This document shows, piece by piece, positions 21,201-31,278 of a stretch of 64,000 bases of DNA (positions are counted from its first letter, which is position 1; the number at the start of each line of letters is the position of its first letter). Position numbers and translations under genes: made by a program. The stretch comes from Sthenelais limicola (taxonomy: Eukaryota > Annelida > Polychaeta > Phyllodocida > Sigalionidae), in NCBI GenBank assembly GCA_942159475.1, contig OW804097.1:53464986-53528985 (forward strand), in the 5' to 3' direction. The notes under the pieces were generated by a model. The model made no database searches, had not been told where the DNA came from, and saw only the letters and a program-made list of their open reading frames with translations.

Positions 21201-22502
21201 TACCAAATTTTAAATCATTTAAAGTTCAATTGTAATAGTGTAAATCTAATTCTGTTGGCACTCTTCCAAGACAGAAACCAACACTTAGCAATAACAACCA
21301 TATTGAAATTAATAACGAAAAGGAAAGTCCTCCTGCATTGCATCACTTTTTCTATTAAAAAAAGGATATTTTACATTTTATAATAAGTATCAATATGCAC
21401 ACGTTTCATTGATTTTAACCGTATATATACATGGACCCCTGTTTCTTGGACTGAATATTGAGCCATTCGTTCCTCAAATTTTCTTTCCCATGGCATTGGT
21501 TTTGATAACATTTGTTAATGTATCCCTCCATAAAAATGAAGGTTTTCCTGCTTCTTCCATCTTCTGTGACCTTCCTAAGTAAATCATCTTGCCGAGTACA
21601 GCATCACGCGAAGTATTTGTCACTTCAAAGGCCAGCTCATTACTGGGACACAGTCATATAGTGTCAGCAGGGTTCCGGATGAAACCCAACTTCTCTGCCT
21701 CATTCGCCGGGGGAAACATGGTTCTATCTCCTCAGAAATCCAGGACTGGTTGGACACGCAAGGTAATCCGTCTCTGGTTGGTGTTAAATAGATTCTTCAG
21801 TATGAAAATGCTTTTTGAGTCACATGGACAGTGTATCTGCAGACTCAAATATTCTTCAATGTTGAGCTCTTGTTAACTGATAATGCGGTTCGTGGTATTT
21901 TCGCTGCCACTGACTGTGCAATATCTATTACAGATTTCTTACATATTCGATCCTTGTCATTCAATTCAATTAAAAAATTCTTTTATTGCAATCGATGATG
22001 TTGTTACAATTTGGTTGGTCAGGTCTGACTTTATAGCCAGGTCTTCCTGCGAATGCCTTCTTTTGTGCATTGTGGGTCGTTACAATAATAAACAGAATTG
22101 TTACAAAGAAGGAAAATAAAAATAAAAGTCTTAAAGCTAACAGGTGTTGTGATGGTTATGAGATGAGTAATTACAATGTAACAGATCCATTTTCCCTGAA
22201 ATTACCCCGCTGGAGAAAGTAAAAGAAGGTTTATCGATATGTTACTTAATTGACATGGAACTAGCCTCTCTCTTAATATAATACTTCAAATAGCCTCAAA
22301 TATCAAACTGTAAATGTGCCCGTCTTTAGAAATTATGTAGTATATACATGGTTCATTGTATGTAATTATAAAATAACTGTTCTTTAATCGCCTACAGTGA
22401 TAGCATGATAATCAAATCATGCATGTAGACATATATGTATCAATTATTAACTTTGCTTTAGTATCAAAGTTCTATTAACGTGTTTTAATGAGAAATATTA
22501 TA
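18293..22502. other. Mostly anonymous DNA with decayed repeats
   Basis: A purine-rich stretch lies at 18435-18500. GCAGCATCACxCxAAGT with a CACTTCAAAGGxxAxCTCATTA block appears at 20538-20580 and again at 21598-21645, indicating two diverged copies of one repeat. In the reverse direction both give short peptides containing NELxFEVT, perhaps remnants of a coding sequence I cannot name. A C/A-rich tract lies at 20120-20260. The only possible exon is the one at 18958-19060. Confidence 0.35.
18958..19060 (+). CDS. Candidate first coding exon of an unknown gene (weak)
   Basis: An ATG-initiated frame runs 30-odd codons (hydrophobic start, then KAKKRND and DASADA) and ends in GAAGCAG followed by GTAGGG, a possible splice donor. 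About 80 bp upstream AACCGGAAGTCAG matches an ETS site of the kind found in TATA-less housekeeping promoters. No partner exon could be found, so this is a suggestion only. Confidence 0.15.
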
Positions 22503-22830
22503 GCAAGAACAGCATAGTATCGCGTATGAGGGGGGCTATATTCTCCGAGTATGGCCGAAAACAACGAGGCGGTAGGCCGAGTTGTTTTTCGGCCATACAA
22601 GGAGAATATAGGCCCCCAAAGACGCGATACTTTGCTATTCTTGCTTTTATTCCATGATTCTTACCCTAAAACAACTTTATTTGCATTAATTTCATCAATC
22701 TGTGTTGTCCTCATATAGTCTCGAACGGTCGTGACGTCACTGTACAATACACGGAGTTTATATTGTACACCTTGTGAGCGGCAAGTATATCGATTATACT
22801 GTCCGCTCACGGCCAAATCATGGAATAAAG
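22503..22830. repeat. Cluster of nested hairpins (foldback/MITE-like)
   Basis: Arms of ~63 bases (22503-22565 and 22581-22644) pair imperfectly around a 15-base loop. They share GCAAGAA, GTATCGCGT, CTATATTCTCC and TGGCCGAAAACAAC with their complements. Next to them CTTTTATTCCATGATT (22644-22659) faces AAATCATGGAATAAAG (22815-22830). Inside that, TGTACAATA/TATTGTACA (22741/22760) and GTGAGCGG/CCGCTCAC (22774/22803) form two more stems. Confidence 0.8.
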
Positions 22831-23199
22831 TCACATGAGCTAGTTGTTATTCGTGATTACCCCTGTACCCCACCCGTTCCCGCTGCTCCTCTTATAACCA
22901 TATGCCTTGGTCCCCATTGACAAGGTATTACCCTTCTTCCTATGTCTTATTGTTTACTCTTTGTATTCTTGTTATATCCCTTGATGTTTTTAGAATTGTT
23001 AACGCCTCGAAGGCAGGTTTTTAAAATAAAGTCATTTGTAAAAACAAACAACAAAAGATAACATAAGGGATTCTTTGTAGTATCTGTTCTGAGAATATGC
23101 AAATTGGTATATTATAGGAAAAGATATTGGTATTGCCCTCGTAGCAACACAGTTCTGCAAGAACATTGGCATTGACTGGCAAGAAGTTTAGTTTGTTGG

Positions 23200-24060
23200 T
23201 AGATAATGAGCAGTGTCAAGGACTTGCGGCCATTTGGCTTTGTGCTTACTGCACGAAACATTGCCTGTGCTCCTGCATGCATATTGCGCTTACTGGCATA
23301 TCTGTAATCGCACTAATTTACATTACCGAAACTCCGTTTCTTTAATTTCTAAATATGTGTTTTTCTCAATGAAGTTAATCAATAAAAATATGATTCTCTT
23401 CATCGCATTCCTTTCCATGAAAAAAGAACTGCACAAAACAAGGTATTTTGGTTATGCGTAGGCTACTGTGAATATACTGTGTGCTTATTGCACAAAACGA
23501 TGCCCGCGCTCAGTGGGTGCCAACCTACTTACACTGCCTTAAGGCAATAATCACATTATAATAATTTAATAAGCGCTGGAAATCGGCTTGGTGTGAGTAG
23601 TATATTGAAATAGTCAGCGTTCTCTGGCCTTATACAATAATAACCCATTTACTACACATTACATACACTCAATTTCTTTCATTTATAATTATGAAATTTT
23701 CATAAAAATATGATCGTCTTCATTCCATTCTTTTCCAGAAAAAGGGACTGCCCAAACCAGATATTCTGGTTATGCATACTGTAGCCTAAATATAGAGAAT
23801 GCGGACTGTGTGCTTACTGCACAAAACGATGCCCGTGCTCTTTGCATATTGCGCTCAGTTTGTGCCAACCTACTTACGCTGCCTTAAGGCAATAATCACA
23901 ATACTTTACATTACCAAAACTGAGTTTCTTGAAATTTAACTATTAAAAATAAGATCCTCTTCATTTATTCCTCTTATTTTCTGTGAAAAAAGGACTGCAC
24001 AAAACAAGGTATTTTGGTTATCCATACTGTGAATATGGAGAATGAATTATATGCAGGCTT
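23200..24060. repeat. Degenerate tandem repeat, units of ~250-320 bp
   Basis: TGTGCTTACTGCACAAAAC with GATGCCCG-GCTC recurs at ~23239, 23480 and 23810. The ACTGCACAAAACAAGGTATT and GGTTATGC block recurs at 23427, 23747 and 23993. CTTAAGGCAATAATCACA appears twice. No coding capacity. Confidence 0.75.
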
Positions 24061-27019
24061 CCTACTTCTTATGGATGGGGTTGATTGAGTAATCACAATG
24101 AGCAATGGTATTCTGAATGTCCACTTAAAGCTTGATATGTATGTTCAGCCTCATGGCTAACTAGTATGATTTGTAAGTGATATTTAATTTCATCAAGATT
24201 TTGCTTTGCATCACTAACCGGATTTGTGGACAATATTTTAGTTTAACGCCCATGTCCCCAGAATAATTAACCTCCTATGGCAACATATTTTTCACAACAG
24301 AAGCATGTTATCTTGCCTCATCTTACCTTTAAATGTGGTACTGTTTGAAAAATTTATCTAAGTTGGCTTTCCATTGTATAGAAATCTAACTAATTCATTA
24401 GCAATAAAAGGATGTATTGCTTTTAACCAGGGATACTGTAGGAATCGTGTGTTAAACCATAGATAAACACTTTTCTTTGGGAAACGTTTATTAACTTCGT
24501 GTTTACTGGGGGGAGCGAAAACATTTGCTTTAATTTGTGTTCCTTACCCAAAATACATTCTATTTCCTAACCTCTATTGTCGAGAAAATCGCTCTGAACA
24601 TCATGGAAAAAATAGTAATGAAAGGCGAAGACTGTCTCATTCCAACGGTGGCTAAACAATGTATTGTTTTTGACAACACAATTATTTTCAAACTCCTTTA
24701 TTCACTTGCTCTAAGGGGAGGAAATGAAACAATGATGTTTGTCTGGCCAACCCAGGAGGGCAAGGGTATTATTGCTAGGCGGATATGACGTATATGTTTC
24801 TAGCGTTACTCATGCTTATCTGGGGGAGAGAGATGGAGCCCAGGGTCAATACTTCATTTTACGGGCGGTAGGGTGCGCAAGATGAATAAACACTGATATT
24901 CCCTTCAATACGTGATCTAGAGGATGGCTGGCCGCGGAACCTTATCTAACCAGTGACCCTGGTCCCACTGGAAGACCGAGAAAACTCGTTGATATATATA
25001 TATATAAACGATTACATATCCCAATATTGCGATCGTGTTTTCTTGGAGAATTGTGTTTTTTTCTTGATTTTCTTTTTTATTTCGTTTAGGTTATTGACAT
25101 GAGGAATATTTATATTCCTGTTTGCAAACACCTCTAAGTCTCTTTTTCTGCTCCTTACATCCTGGCTATATAATTGTTGTGGGGATTCCAATGAGAAATC
25201 TTACTGTGACTGAGAGCTCACGTGACTAAAGGACATCGGGGCACTGGGCTGGAATCAAGGATGTCCTGAGCCAATATTTTTTTGTTTACCCTTTTTCTCC
25301 GACTAGAAGGTTTGGCTTGATTTCCTGAATCCGGGTTTGAAGGGAATACAAGAAATTCTTGCTTAAAGCACTGCGGGAAAGAAATTTTTCCAGTTTCGTT
25401 TGGACTCGCAAGTACAGGTCTGCTAATTTTAACTTAATTTTAATGTTGTTGTGGTTTCAGAAAACCTAAGGGAATCATTGTATTTAATTATATTGTATAT
25501 TTGGTTATTTCCTACATGTAGATTTTCATAATGATTATTTTCGGCATTGTCTGTCATTATTTATCTCAGCAGCCTCATCTATGATTGATGGGAAAACATG
25601 CATATATCCCGACGCCCACAGATTATTTTTCATTTGTGCTATTATCTCAAATTTCAAGGGAGGACAAATTAATCTCAGATGATTCTTGGATTTTTAATCC
25701 TTCCTAGTGGTTTTCTGATTCATTGAAATGCTTGTGTAAGCATAAGACAGCAGCAGAATATTGATAAATCCAATCCTATAAGTCATAATGAGTGAATTTG
25801 GTAGGATCTTTTTGTCATAATAGCTGAGAATGGGGCTTTAAAAACATAAGTAAAGGAGGAAACGTAGTCTATAACAAGCCCCTTAGTGACTCTAATGGTA
25901 TCCGTTTGACCAAAGTATTTACCTGATGTAACCGTAACCGTTTGAAACTGTCTTGAGGACGATGACCCGGTTAAAATGAAAAGGCCAGATATCTGATTCA
26001 GGGCCGCATTTTTCAAAATTGATTGATTGTATTCTTCTCAGTTTGAAGGAATCGGCAAAGCATGTTTCTGAGTTAGCAAAAGATCTTATCTTTTACCCAC
26101 CTTTTATGATATGACTTTTTTTATGTAGCAAGTTAGGTAAAATATTGTCTGTATATCGAAGGACCCAGTGCAATAATAATAAAAAAGAATAGTTGTATTA
26201 AAATCAGTCAAACATATAATACACATATCATGTATGGAATTCCTAATCCATTAAATGTTTTCTTATCTTTTTGAGATAATTGTGATTGCTGGAAATGGTC
26301 ATTCCCAGGCACCCCCACATTCTCCTTCTTCACCTCTAAATCCGCTACCAGACACTATTATGTAATACGTAGAACACCTTGTTAATATTTCAAGCGATGT
26401 CGTTTTTCATTTGTATGAATCAATAAGAGCCTAAGAGTAGTTGCCTAGTTCGTGAATATATATCACAATACCTTGCTCAAATAGCGCGAGCCAGCAAACC
26501 ACGCGGGTCTTCAGGAGGTTTTGTAGCAAAAGCAGGAGGCAGTTTTCATGCTCTAGAGACTATTAGCCTAGACTTGGTTGACAGCTCTCGGGAGAGAATT
26601 TGAGGAACACCTCAACATAACGGTAATTTGAGTGCCTTGTCTTCTGGACAGGTTTTAAGCTAGATCACTTTGGCTAGATATAGAGTGGGTGATATTTACA
26701 TCTTGTTCCAGGGTCCCGGGATAGTTGGGGGACTTTCTAGATTGATTAGCGGGATGTGACACAAGACAGGAGGGACCAGGGTCAGAAACTAAGAAGAACT
26801 CTACTTCCATTAAACCATCCATAATGAAGACGCTTTTTATAAGGTGGGACAAATTAAGGCTGCCGACTATAATCTTGAGAATACGAAAGGACCTAGCGAA
26901 TGTGGTTATCTGATTAAAATATCAATCTGACACAATGAGTGTTTAAATCGAGTTATCTAATGTTTTTTCTTTAACTCTATTATACTATCTACTATGTATT
27001 ATTAGTGAATTATGATAGT
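24061..27019. other. No gene recognised
   Basis: AT-rich DNA. A short (TA)n run lies near 24993-25005. Frames at 24537-24788 (+), 25783-26016 (-) and 26655-26852 (-) have no domain I recognise, no splice context and no codon bias visible by eye. Confidence 0.4.
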
Positions 27020-27175
27020 ACCGCACAAGTAGCTGGTCTGGCGTAAAGGATTCCATGGACCCAAGGCAATTCTTTTCGCATGGCCCATGAGCCGATAGGT
27101 GAGTGGGTTATTATTGAAAAGATTTGTCGAGGGCCCATGCGATCCTTTACACCAGACCAGCTATGAGATGCGGTG
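27020..27175. mobile_element. MITE-like element with ~22-bp TIRs
   Basis: TAGCTGGTCTGGCGTAAAGG plus AT (27030-27051) is matched in reverse complement at 27142-27163 with one mismatch. Inner GGCCCATG/CATGGGCC parts also pair (27072 and 27131), and the outer ACCGCA...TGCGGT is partly symmetric. Confidence 0.7.
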
Positions 27176-27296
27176 CTATTTGTATTCCACGGTGGTGATA
27201 AATTAATTATATATTACAACAAAAAGTCCTTTATTCACTTACGAAGTTTCAGCTTCTCTGGCTGATGCCGGCGACGATGCAATAGTGTAGCCTTAA

Positions 27297-27445
27297 GTGG
27301 CATCCACTTACACGTCAACGGTCGACCGTCAAAGGGTGCCAAAGAGGCGACGGTCAAACGGTGCCATTTTTTACCGTTGCCGTTGACCGTCCCCAGTATT
27401 TACTTGCATGTCAAAAAGGTCACCGTTGGACGGTCCCCTAGGGAC
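27297..27445. mobile_element. Single end of a transposon related to family E1
   Basis: Layout as in the E1 left end, but with another unit: GGCATCCACTTACACGTCAA, an array of (a)ccgtcaa/ggtca units, CCGTCCCCAGTATTTACTTG, CATGTCAAAAAGG and then CACCGTTGGACGGTCC. The E1 counterparts are GGGCTTCCACATAC, accgacaa units, GGTCCCCGGTATTTACATGC and ACGACAAAAAGTGG. No inverted partner end was found nearby, so it is a solo end. Confidence 0.5.
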
Positions 27446-27777
27446 CACCAGACATTTGATTTATTACTGTGTGGACATTTCTGGTCATATTTCTATATAT
27501 ATATATTAGCAAAGCATCGATCTCCAGACTCCATCTCCAAACTCTCCTTGATATTACTAGATATATTAATTTGAAATATATATTATAAAAATAGGCTTGG
27601 CAAACAGAGCCATGTTCACTGCCTTGTGTTATGGGACTGGATTTTCAGCAGCTAGCGAGAGTGGGCTAGTGAGACTTCTTAGATTATTCTTATTGTTCCT
27701 GTTCGATCTGCATGTTATTTAATATTGATATGTACCATTGCAATGATTATTATTTAAATCATTAATTAATTCGAATT
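27446..27777. other. No gene recognised
   Basis: AT-rich junction between the solo transposon end and the truncated 3' side of the old Ngaro-like element. A TA run lies at 27492-27505. Confidence 0.4.
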
Positions 27778-28066
27778 CTAAATTAATTGTTTAAAAGAAG
27801 AAACACACAAGATGACCCCTTCCTTACATTTTTCAACACAAGCCCTCGTTAGCACATGTGTGTCCACAGATCCATCTGGGACCAGATTAGATTTCCTCAG
27901 GAAAGATCTGAAGCCGAGGATAGTAAGACCCCACAACGAGATGTTTAGATCGGTGATCGGCATCTTGGCAAACATCTCAACTAGATGATCAGGGCTCACA
28001 GAAACTTTCTATTGTGGTGGGGCTCCAACTACATTCTTGATGCCAGACATTAAGAGCTATTAGCTT
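27778..28066 (-). pseudogene. YR fragment of the old Ngaro-like element
   Basis: On the minus strand SLWGLTILGFRSFLRKSNLV contains the first catalytic arginine box of a DIRS-type recombinase (compare FLFRSLLRVGHLI at 11.1 kb). The frame stops soon after. The H-x-x-R and Tyr boxes are missing, and the sequence joins RNase H through a short deletion. Confidence 0.65.
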
Positions 28067-28714
28067 TTAAGCTATTAAGTTATTTACCACACACACCCAG
28101 AACACTTCTCTGAGAATGGACATGCATACATTACTAGTGGTGGCTCCTTTGTTGACAATAGACATGGCTTGCATATTGTCTGTGTAACCTATTAGATGAC
28201 AGCCGTGACTGGGGCACAAGCACTTCAAGGCCTGAAGGATTGTGACAAGCTCTAACACGTTCATATTTACTTCTGACTCTGGGAAATCGACCATGGTGTT
28301 ACACCAATGGCTATGATTGGCATTAAATATACCCTATCCAGGGGTGACGGAGGAATTAAAGTAACCTGCTTGCCAATCAAAACTGCAGAGGAAACCGTAA
28401 CCCATGAGACTTGCATCGCTATAAAAGGTGGGGCCCTGGCCAAAATTGAATTTTACAATGGTCGCCGAGCCGTTGATGAAGGCAGCAAAATTCTTCCACC
28501 ACTGTAGATCCAACTTGAAGCGAGCAGACAGTGGGATGGAGGGGTTCCCCTCAGGTAAACTTTTCAGTAGATCAACCACATGATGGGAGAAGATTCTGCC
28601 TCCCCTCACGACCTTGGCACAATGGCACAGAATGCCACAGAGACGTTGCAGTTGTCTTTTAGTTGCCTCCGACCTACCACTGAAGAAGTCCAACTCCGAG
28701 TATAGTTTCTTCAA
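28067..28714 (-). pseudogene. RNase H and RT-thumb fragment
   Basis: The thumb/connection part has QRLCGILCHCAKVVRGGRIF (compare LERMCGYLAHCASVFKGGRTF-like text near 9950-10010). RNase H follows: TFYSDASLMGYGF (D), MNVLELVTILQAL (E) and LIGYTDNMQAMSIV (D). The final ADxLSR motif is absent. Two frames (28334-28714 and 28067-28294) are needed. Confidence 0.7.
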
Positions 28715-29500
28715 CTTGCCAGCGAGAGAGTCATGTCAACAGAATTTATCAGAATACCGAGATACCTGGTCAGCTTATTAGGAGAGGGGCACTTCTTCCA
28801 AGAGACGGAGAACCCAAGGCCCCCGAGCAATCTCATGAGAGCAACTTGAGCATCAAGGCACTGCTGTTCGGTCTCTTCCAAGGTGATGAAGTCATCTATA
28901 TAAGAAACCACTCTGCTGTACCCCCTACGAAACATGCATTAACATATGAAGTTTGTTATCGCAGTGAAAATAAATGGGGCACAACTAATCCCAAAGCCTA
29001 ACCTACAGTTTGTGTAATATCTAGGTCCAGAGCCAAAGTCCCATTCGATTCCCTGATACTTCCTATGGTCTGGATGTATTGAGATGCGGAAATATCTGTA
29101 ACCGCCATGAAGTCACAAGGTTGTGTAGCATTTCAGTTACGATTCGGAGGGCTGTTGAGGACATGTAGTTATTCACTGACTTTAGAAGGGGTCGCTTACA
29201 GTCAGTAATGGGTCAAAAGGAGCCATCAGTTTTGGGGACAGCTCCCAGGGCATGTATACATACAGGGCGACAAGTTGCTTCAATATATTTACACTCAGCT
29301 ACCTCAGATTTCAATAGGTTAGAGACAAACAGTTGAGCATCATGCTGAAGTACACTATTGTAGTTTTTAGCAAAATACGGTTCAATCGTACAATCCTCAT
29401 CAACTATTCTGAAACCGTTTTCAATACCTTTATGCAAGTAGCGGCGTAATTTATCATTTTGTTCCCACTGCAATTCATGTAGCCAAACATCTAGGCTCAT
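28711..29500 (-). pseudogene. RT of the old Ngaro-like element
   Basis: The frame 29213-29500 holds the N-terminal RT part with VCIHALGAVPKTDG. The frame 28711-28935 holds VVSYIDDF (catalytic DD), SVSWKKC and RYLGILINSVDMTLSL. The stretch between (28936-29212) carries PITDC and later motifs, but is broken by stops and shifts. It cannot give an active enzyme. Confidence 0.75.
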
Positions 29501-29572
29501 TTTTCAGATTTGAGACCGTCCACAAAGTGACAGGCAGTAACATGGTCATGATATGGATAATCGTAAACATTG

Positions 29573-29577
29573 GGATC
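29573..29577. repeat. Target-site duplication, left copy (GGATC)
   Basis: GGATC abuts the left LTR and is repeated at 34557-34561, next to the right LTR. Confidence 0.9.
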
Positions 29578-29730
29578 TGTAGTATTCTTAAGCTAGTTTT
29601 ACAGAGAGTTGAAGGAACTTGTCAGACACAGCCATTGTTGTTAATCAGCAACCTTTATTTCCGGTTTGTATTACAATACATGGCGATTACGGGATTCACT
29701 GAAATGGTCAATGTGTATACCAACACTACA
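29578..29730 (-). repeat. 3' LTR of the Gypsy element
   Basis: TG...CA bounded, 153 bp, identical to 34404-34556. The element-side flank on the minus strand is purine-rich (AAGGAAAAAGAGAGA), a good polypurine tract. Confidence 0.95.
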
Positions 29731-29970
29731 TCTCTCTTTTTCCTTGATTCAAACTCCATATAAGATTATGTAATAATGATCGATAAACATGACTTAGATC
29801 ACGGACTAGATTGATTCTTTGTTCCATACATCAGCACCATATCATTTATCAGTTTCAAGTTAACACCTTATTTTTCTAGCAACTCAATGCTTAATACTTT
29901 CAACCTTAAACTTGTAACGTTATGTTATAGTAGCACCTGAGAGAGCATGACGAAAGATGATGATGAACTT

Positions 29971-31275
29971 TCACTTCATCACATAATCTTTTAAATAGTT
30001 GGGGGGTTTTGTCATGCGCTTAGGTCTTAGGCATGTGGGAGAGTTAGGCCTACTCCCAGTTAACAGACTGCTTGGCTTTCCAGGCGATCTTTGTATGTTG
30101 GTCTGTTTTGGAGGCACAATAGGTTCTGCTTGCGGAAGGTCCGGGATGGCTTGTGGTTGTACGGCAAGTTCTGGAGTGGCTCTGAATTCACTATTCTGCT
30201 CAGGAAATCTCTCAAGGTATTCTGTCTCAGGATCACTTATTCTTTCTCGTGCTTTTCTCTGCTGATAGCCTTCCAGTGTAGTTGTATCTAAGTTTATCTT
30301 CCTCTGTGTTTCTTTGCGGTTGTACTTCTTCACATGGCTCAAGTTTCTCTTATAGGTCACGCCATCTGGTGTCTCTACAGATACTTGTGTGCCCTTCCTA
30401 CCTATGACTCGAGCAGGTGTTGTGCAGAAATTGGGTGTCAGCTTATTCTCTCTTTCCTTCCTGAGGAGCACCATATCTCCTACAGCTATGACCTCGGATT
30501 CCTGTCTTCCTGTGTTAGCATAATCCTTGATCTTCAATTTGTTCTCTCTGTCCTGGTCTCTGAGCTCCCCATCTTGTTCAGAGAACCTCAGTGTGGGTAG
30601 ATTGGTACGTAACTTTCTCCCAAACATCAATTCTGCAGGGCTCTTACCTGTGACTGTGTGTGGAGTTGTGCGATAGGCCCTTAGAAAGTATCTGAGCTCT
30701 TTCCTCCAGTCTTTCCCTTCTGTATGCGCTATCCGCATGGCCTTTAGTATAGTCCGATTCTGACGTTCCACCTCGCCGTTGGCTTGCGCCCATCTGGGGG
30801 TTGTTCTCCTGTGACGCACATCTAGGCAGGCAAGATAATCCTCAAACTCTTTCGACACAAATTGTGGTCCATTGTCTGTAGTTACTGAGTAAGGAATGCC
30901 ACATATGTCAATCGTTTCGTCAAGCGCTGCTATAAGCTTGTCAGTGGTGGTTGTTTTCATAACTTTGATGAAAAAATATCTTGAGTAGTAGTCTACTATC
31001 ACTAGTATTTGCTCACCTGTGGGGAATGGACCCACAAAGTCTAGAGCCAACTCTTGCCATGGTCCTTCAGGTAGCTGTGTCATCTCTATCGGTTCAGGCC
31101 TGCTTGGTTGAGATACCACTTGGCAACCATGACACTCCTTGCAGTACTTCTCGGCTTGGCGATCGATCCCTGGCCACCAGACCTTCTCCCGGAGTCTTGC
31201 CTTCGTCTTGACTATTCCTTGATGGCCTTGGTGGGCTAACTCTAGAACTCGGTCTCGCAGTGCTTGAGGCAGCAC
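29971..31275 (-). CDS. Gypsy integrase (C-terminal part of pol)
   Basis: Continues in the same frame as the gag-pol reading frame, after one TGA. The zinc-binding HHCC module (AHQGHQGIVKTK...CKECHGC) is at the start. The DDE core follows: LALDFVGPFP (D), VTTDNGPQF (D) and PRWAQANGEVERQNR (E). The C-terminal part has the GPF/Y-type region (ARVIGRKGTQVSV...HVKKY) and a P/T-rich tail. No chromodomain is visible. The first possible initiator is a GTG at 31275, so the protein is really the end of a polyprotein. It inserts the DNA copy into the genome. Confidence 0.9.
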   Translation of the reverse strand: MLPQALRDRVLELAHQGHQGIVKTKARLREKVWWPGIDRQAEKYCKECHGCQVVSQPSRPEPIEMTQLPEGPWQELALDFVGPFPTGEQILVIVDYYSRYFFIKVMKTTTTDKLIAALDETIDICGIPYSVTTDNGPQFVSKEFEDYLACLDVRHRRTTPRWAQANGEVERQNRTILKAMRIAHTEGKDWRKELRYFLRAYRTTPHTVTGKSPAELMFGRKLRTNLPTLRFSEQDGELRDQDRENKLKIKDYANTGRQESEVIAVGDMVLLRKERENKLTPNFCTTPARVIGRKGTQVSVETPDGVTYKRNLSHVKKYNRKETQRKINLDTTTLEGYQQRKARERISDPETEYLERFPEQNSEFRATPELAVQPQAIPDLPQAEPIVPPKQTNIQRSPGKPSSLLTGSRPNSPTCLRPKRMTKPPNYLKDYVMK

Positions 31276-31278
31276 TAT

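Noticed and set aside
24537..24788. Small frame as a host gene
   Set aside because: 83 residues without domain, splice sites or repeat relation; expected by chance in 64 kb.
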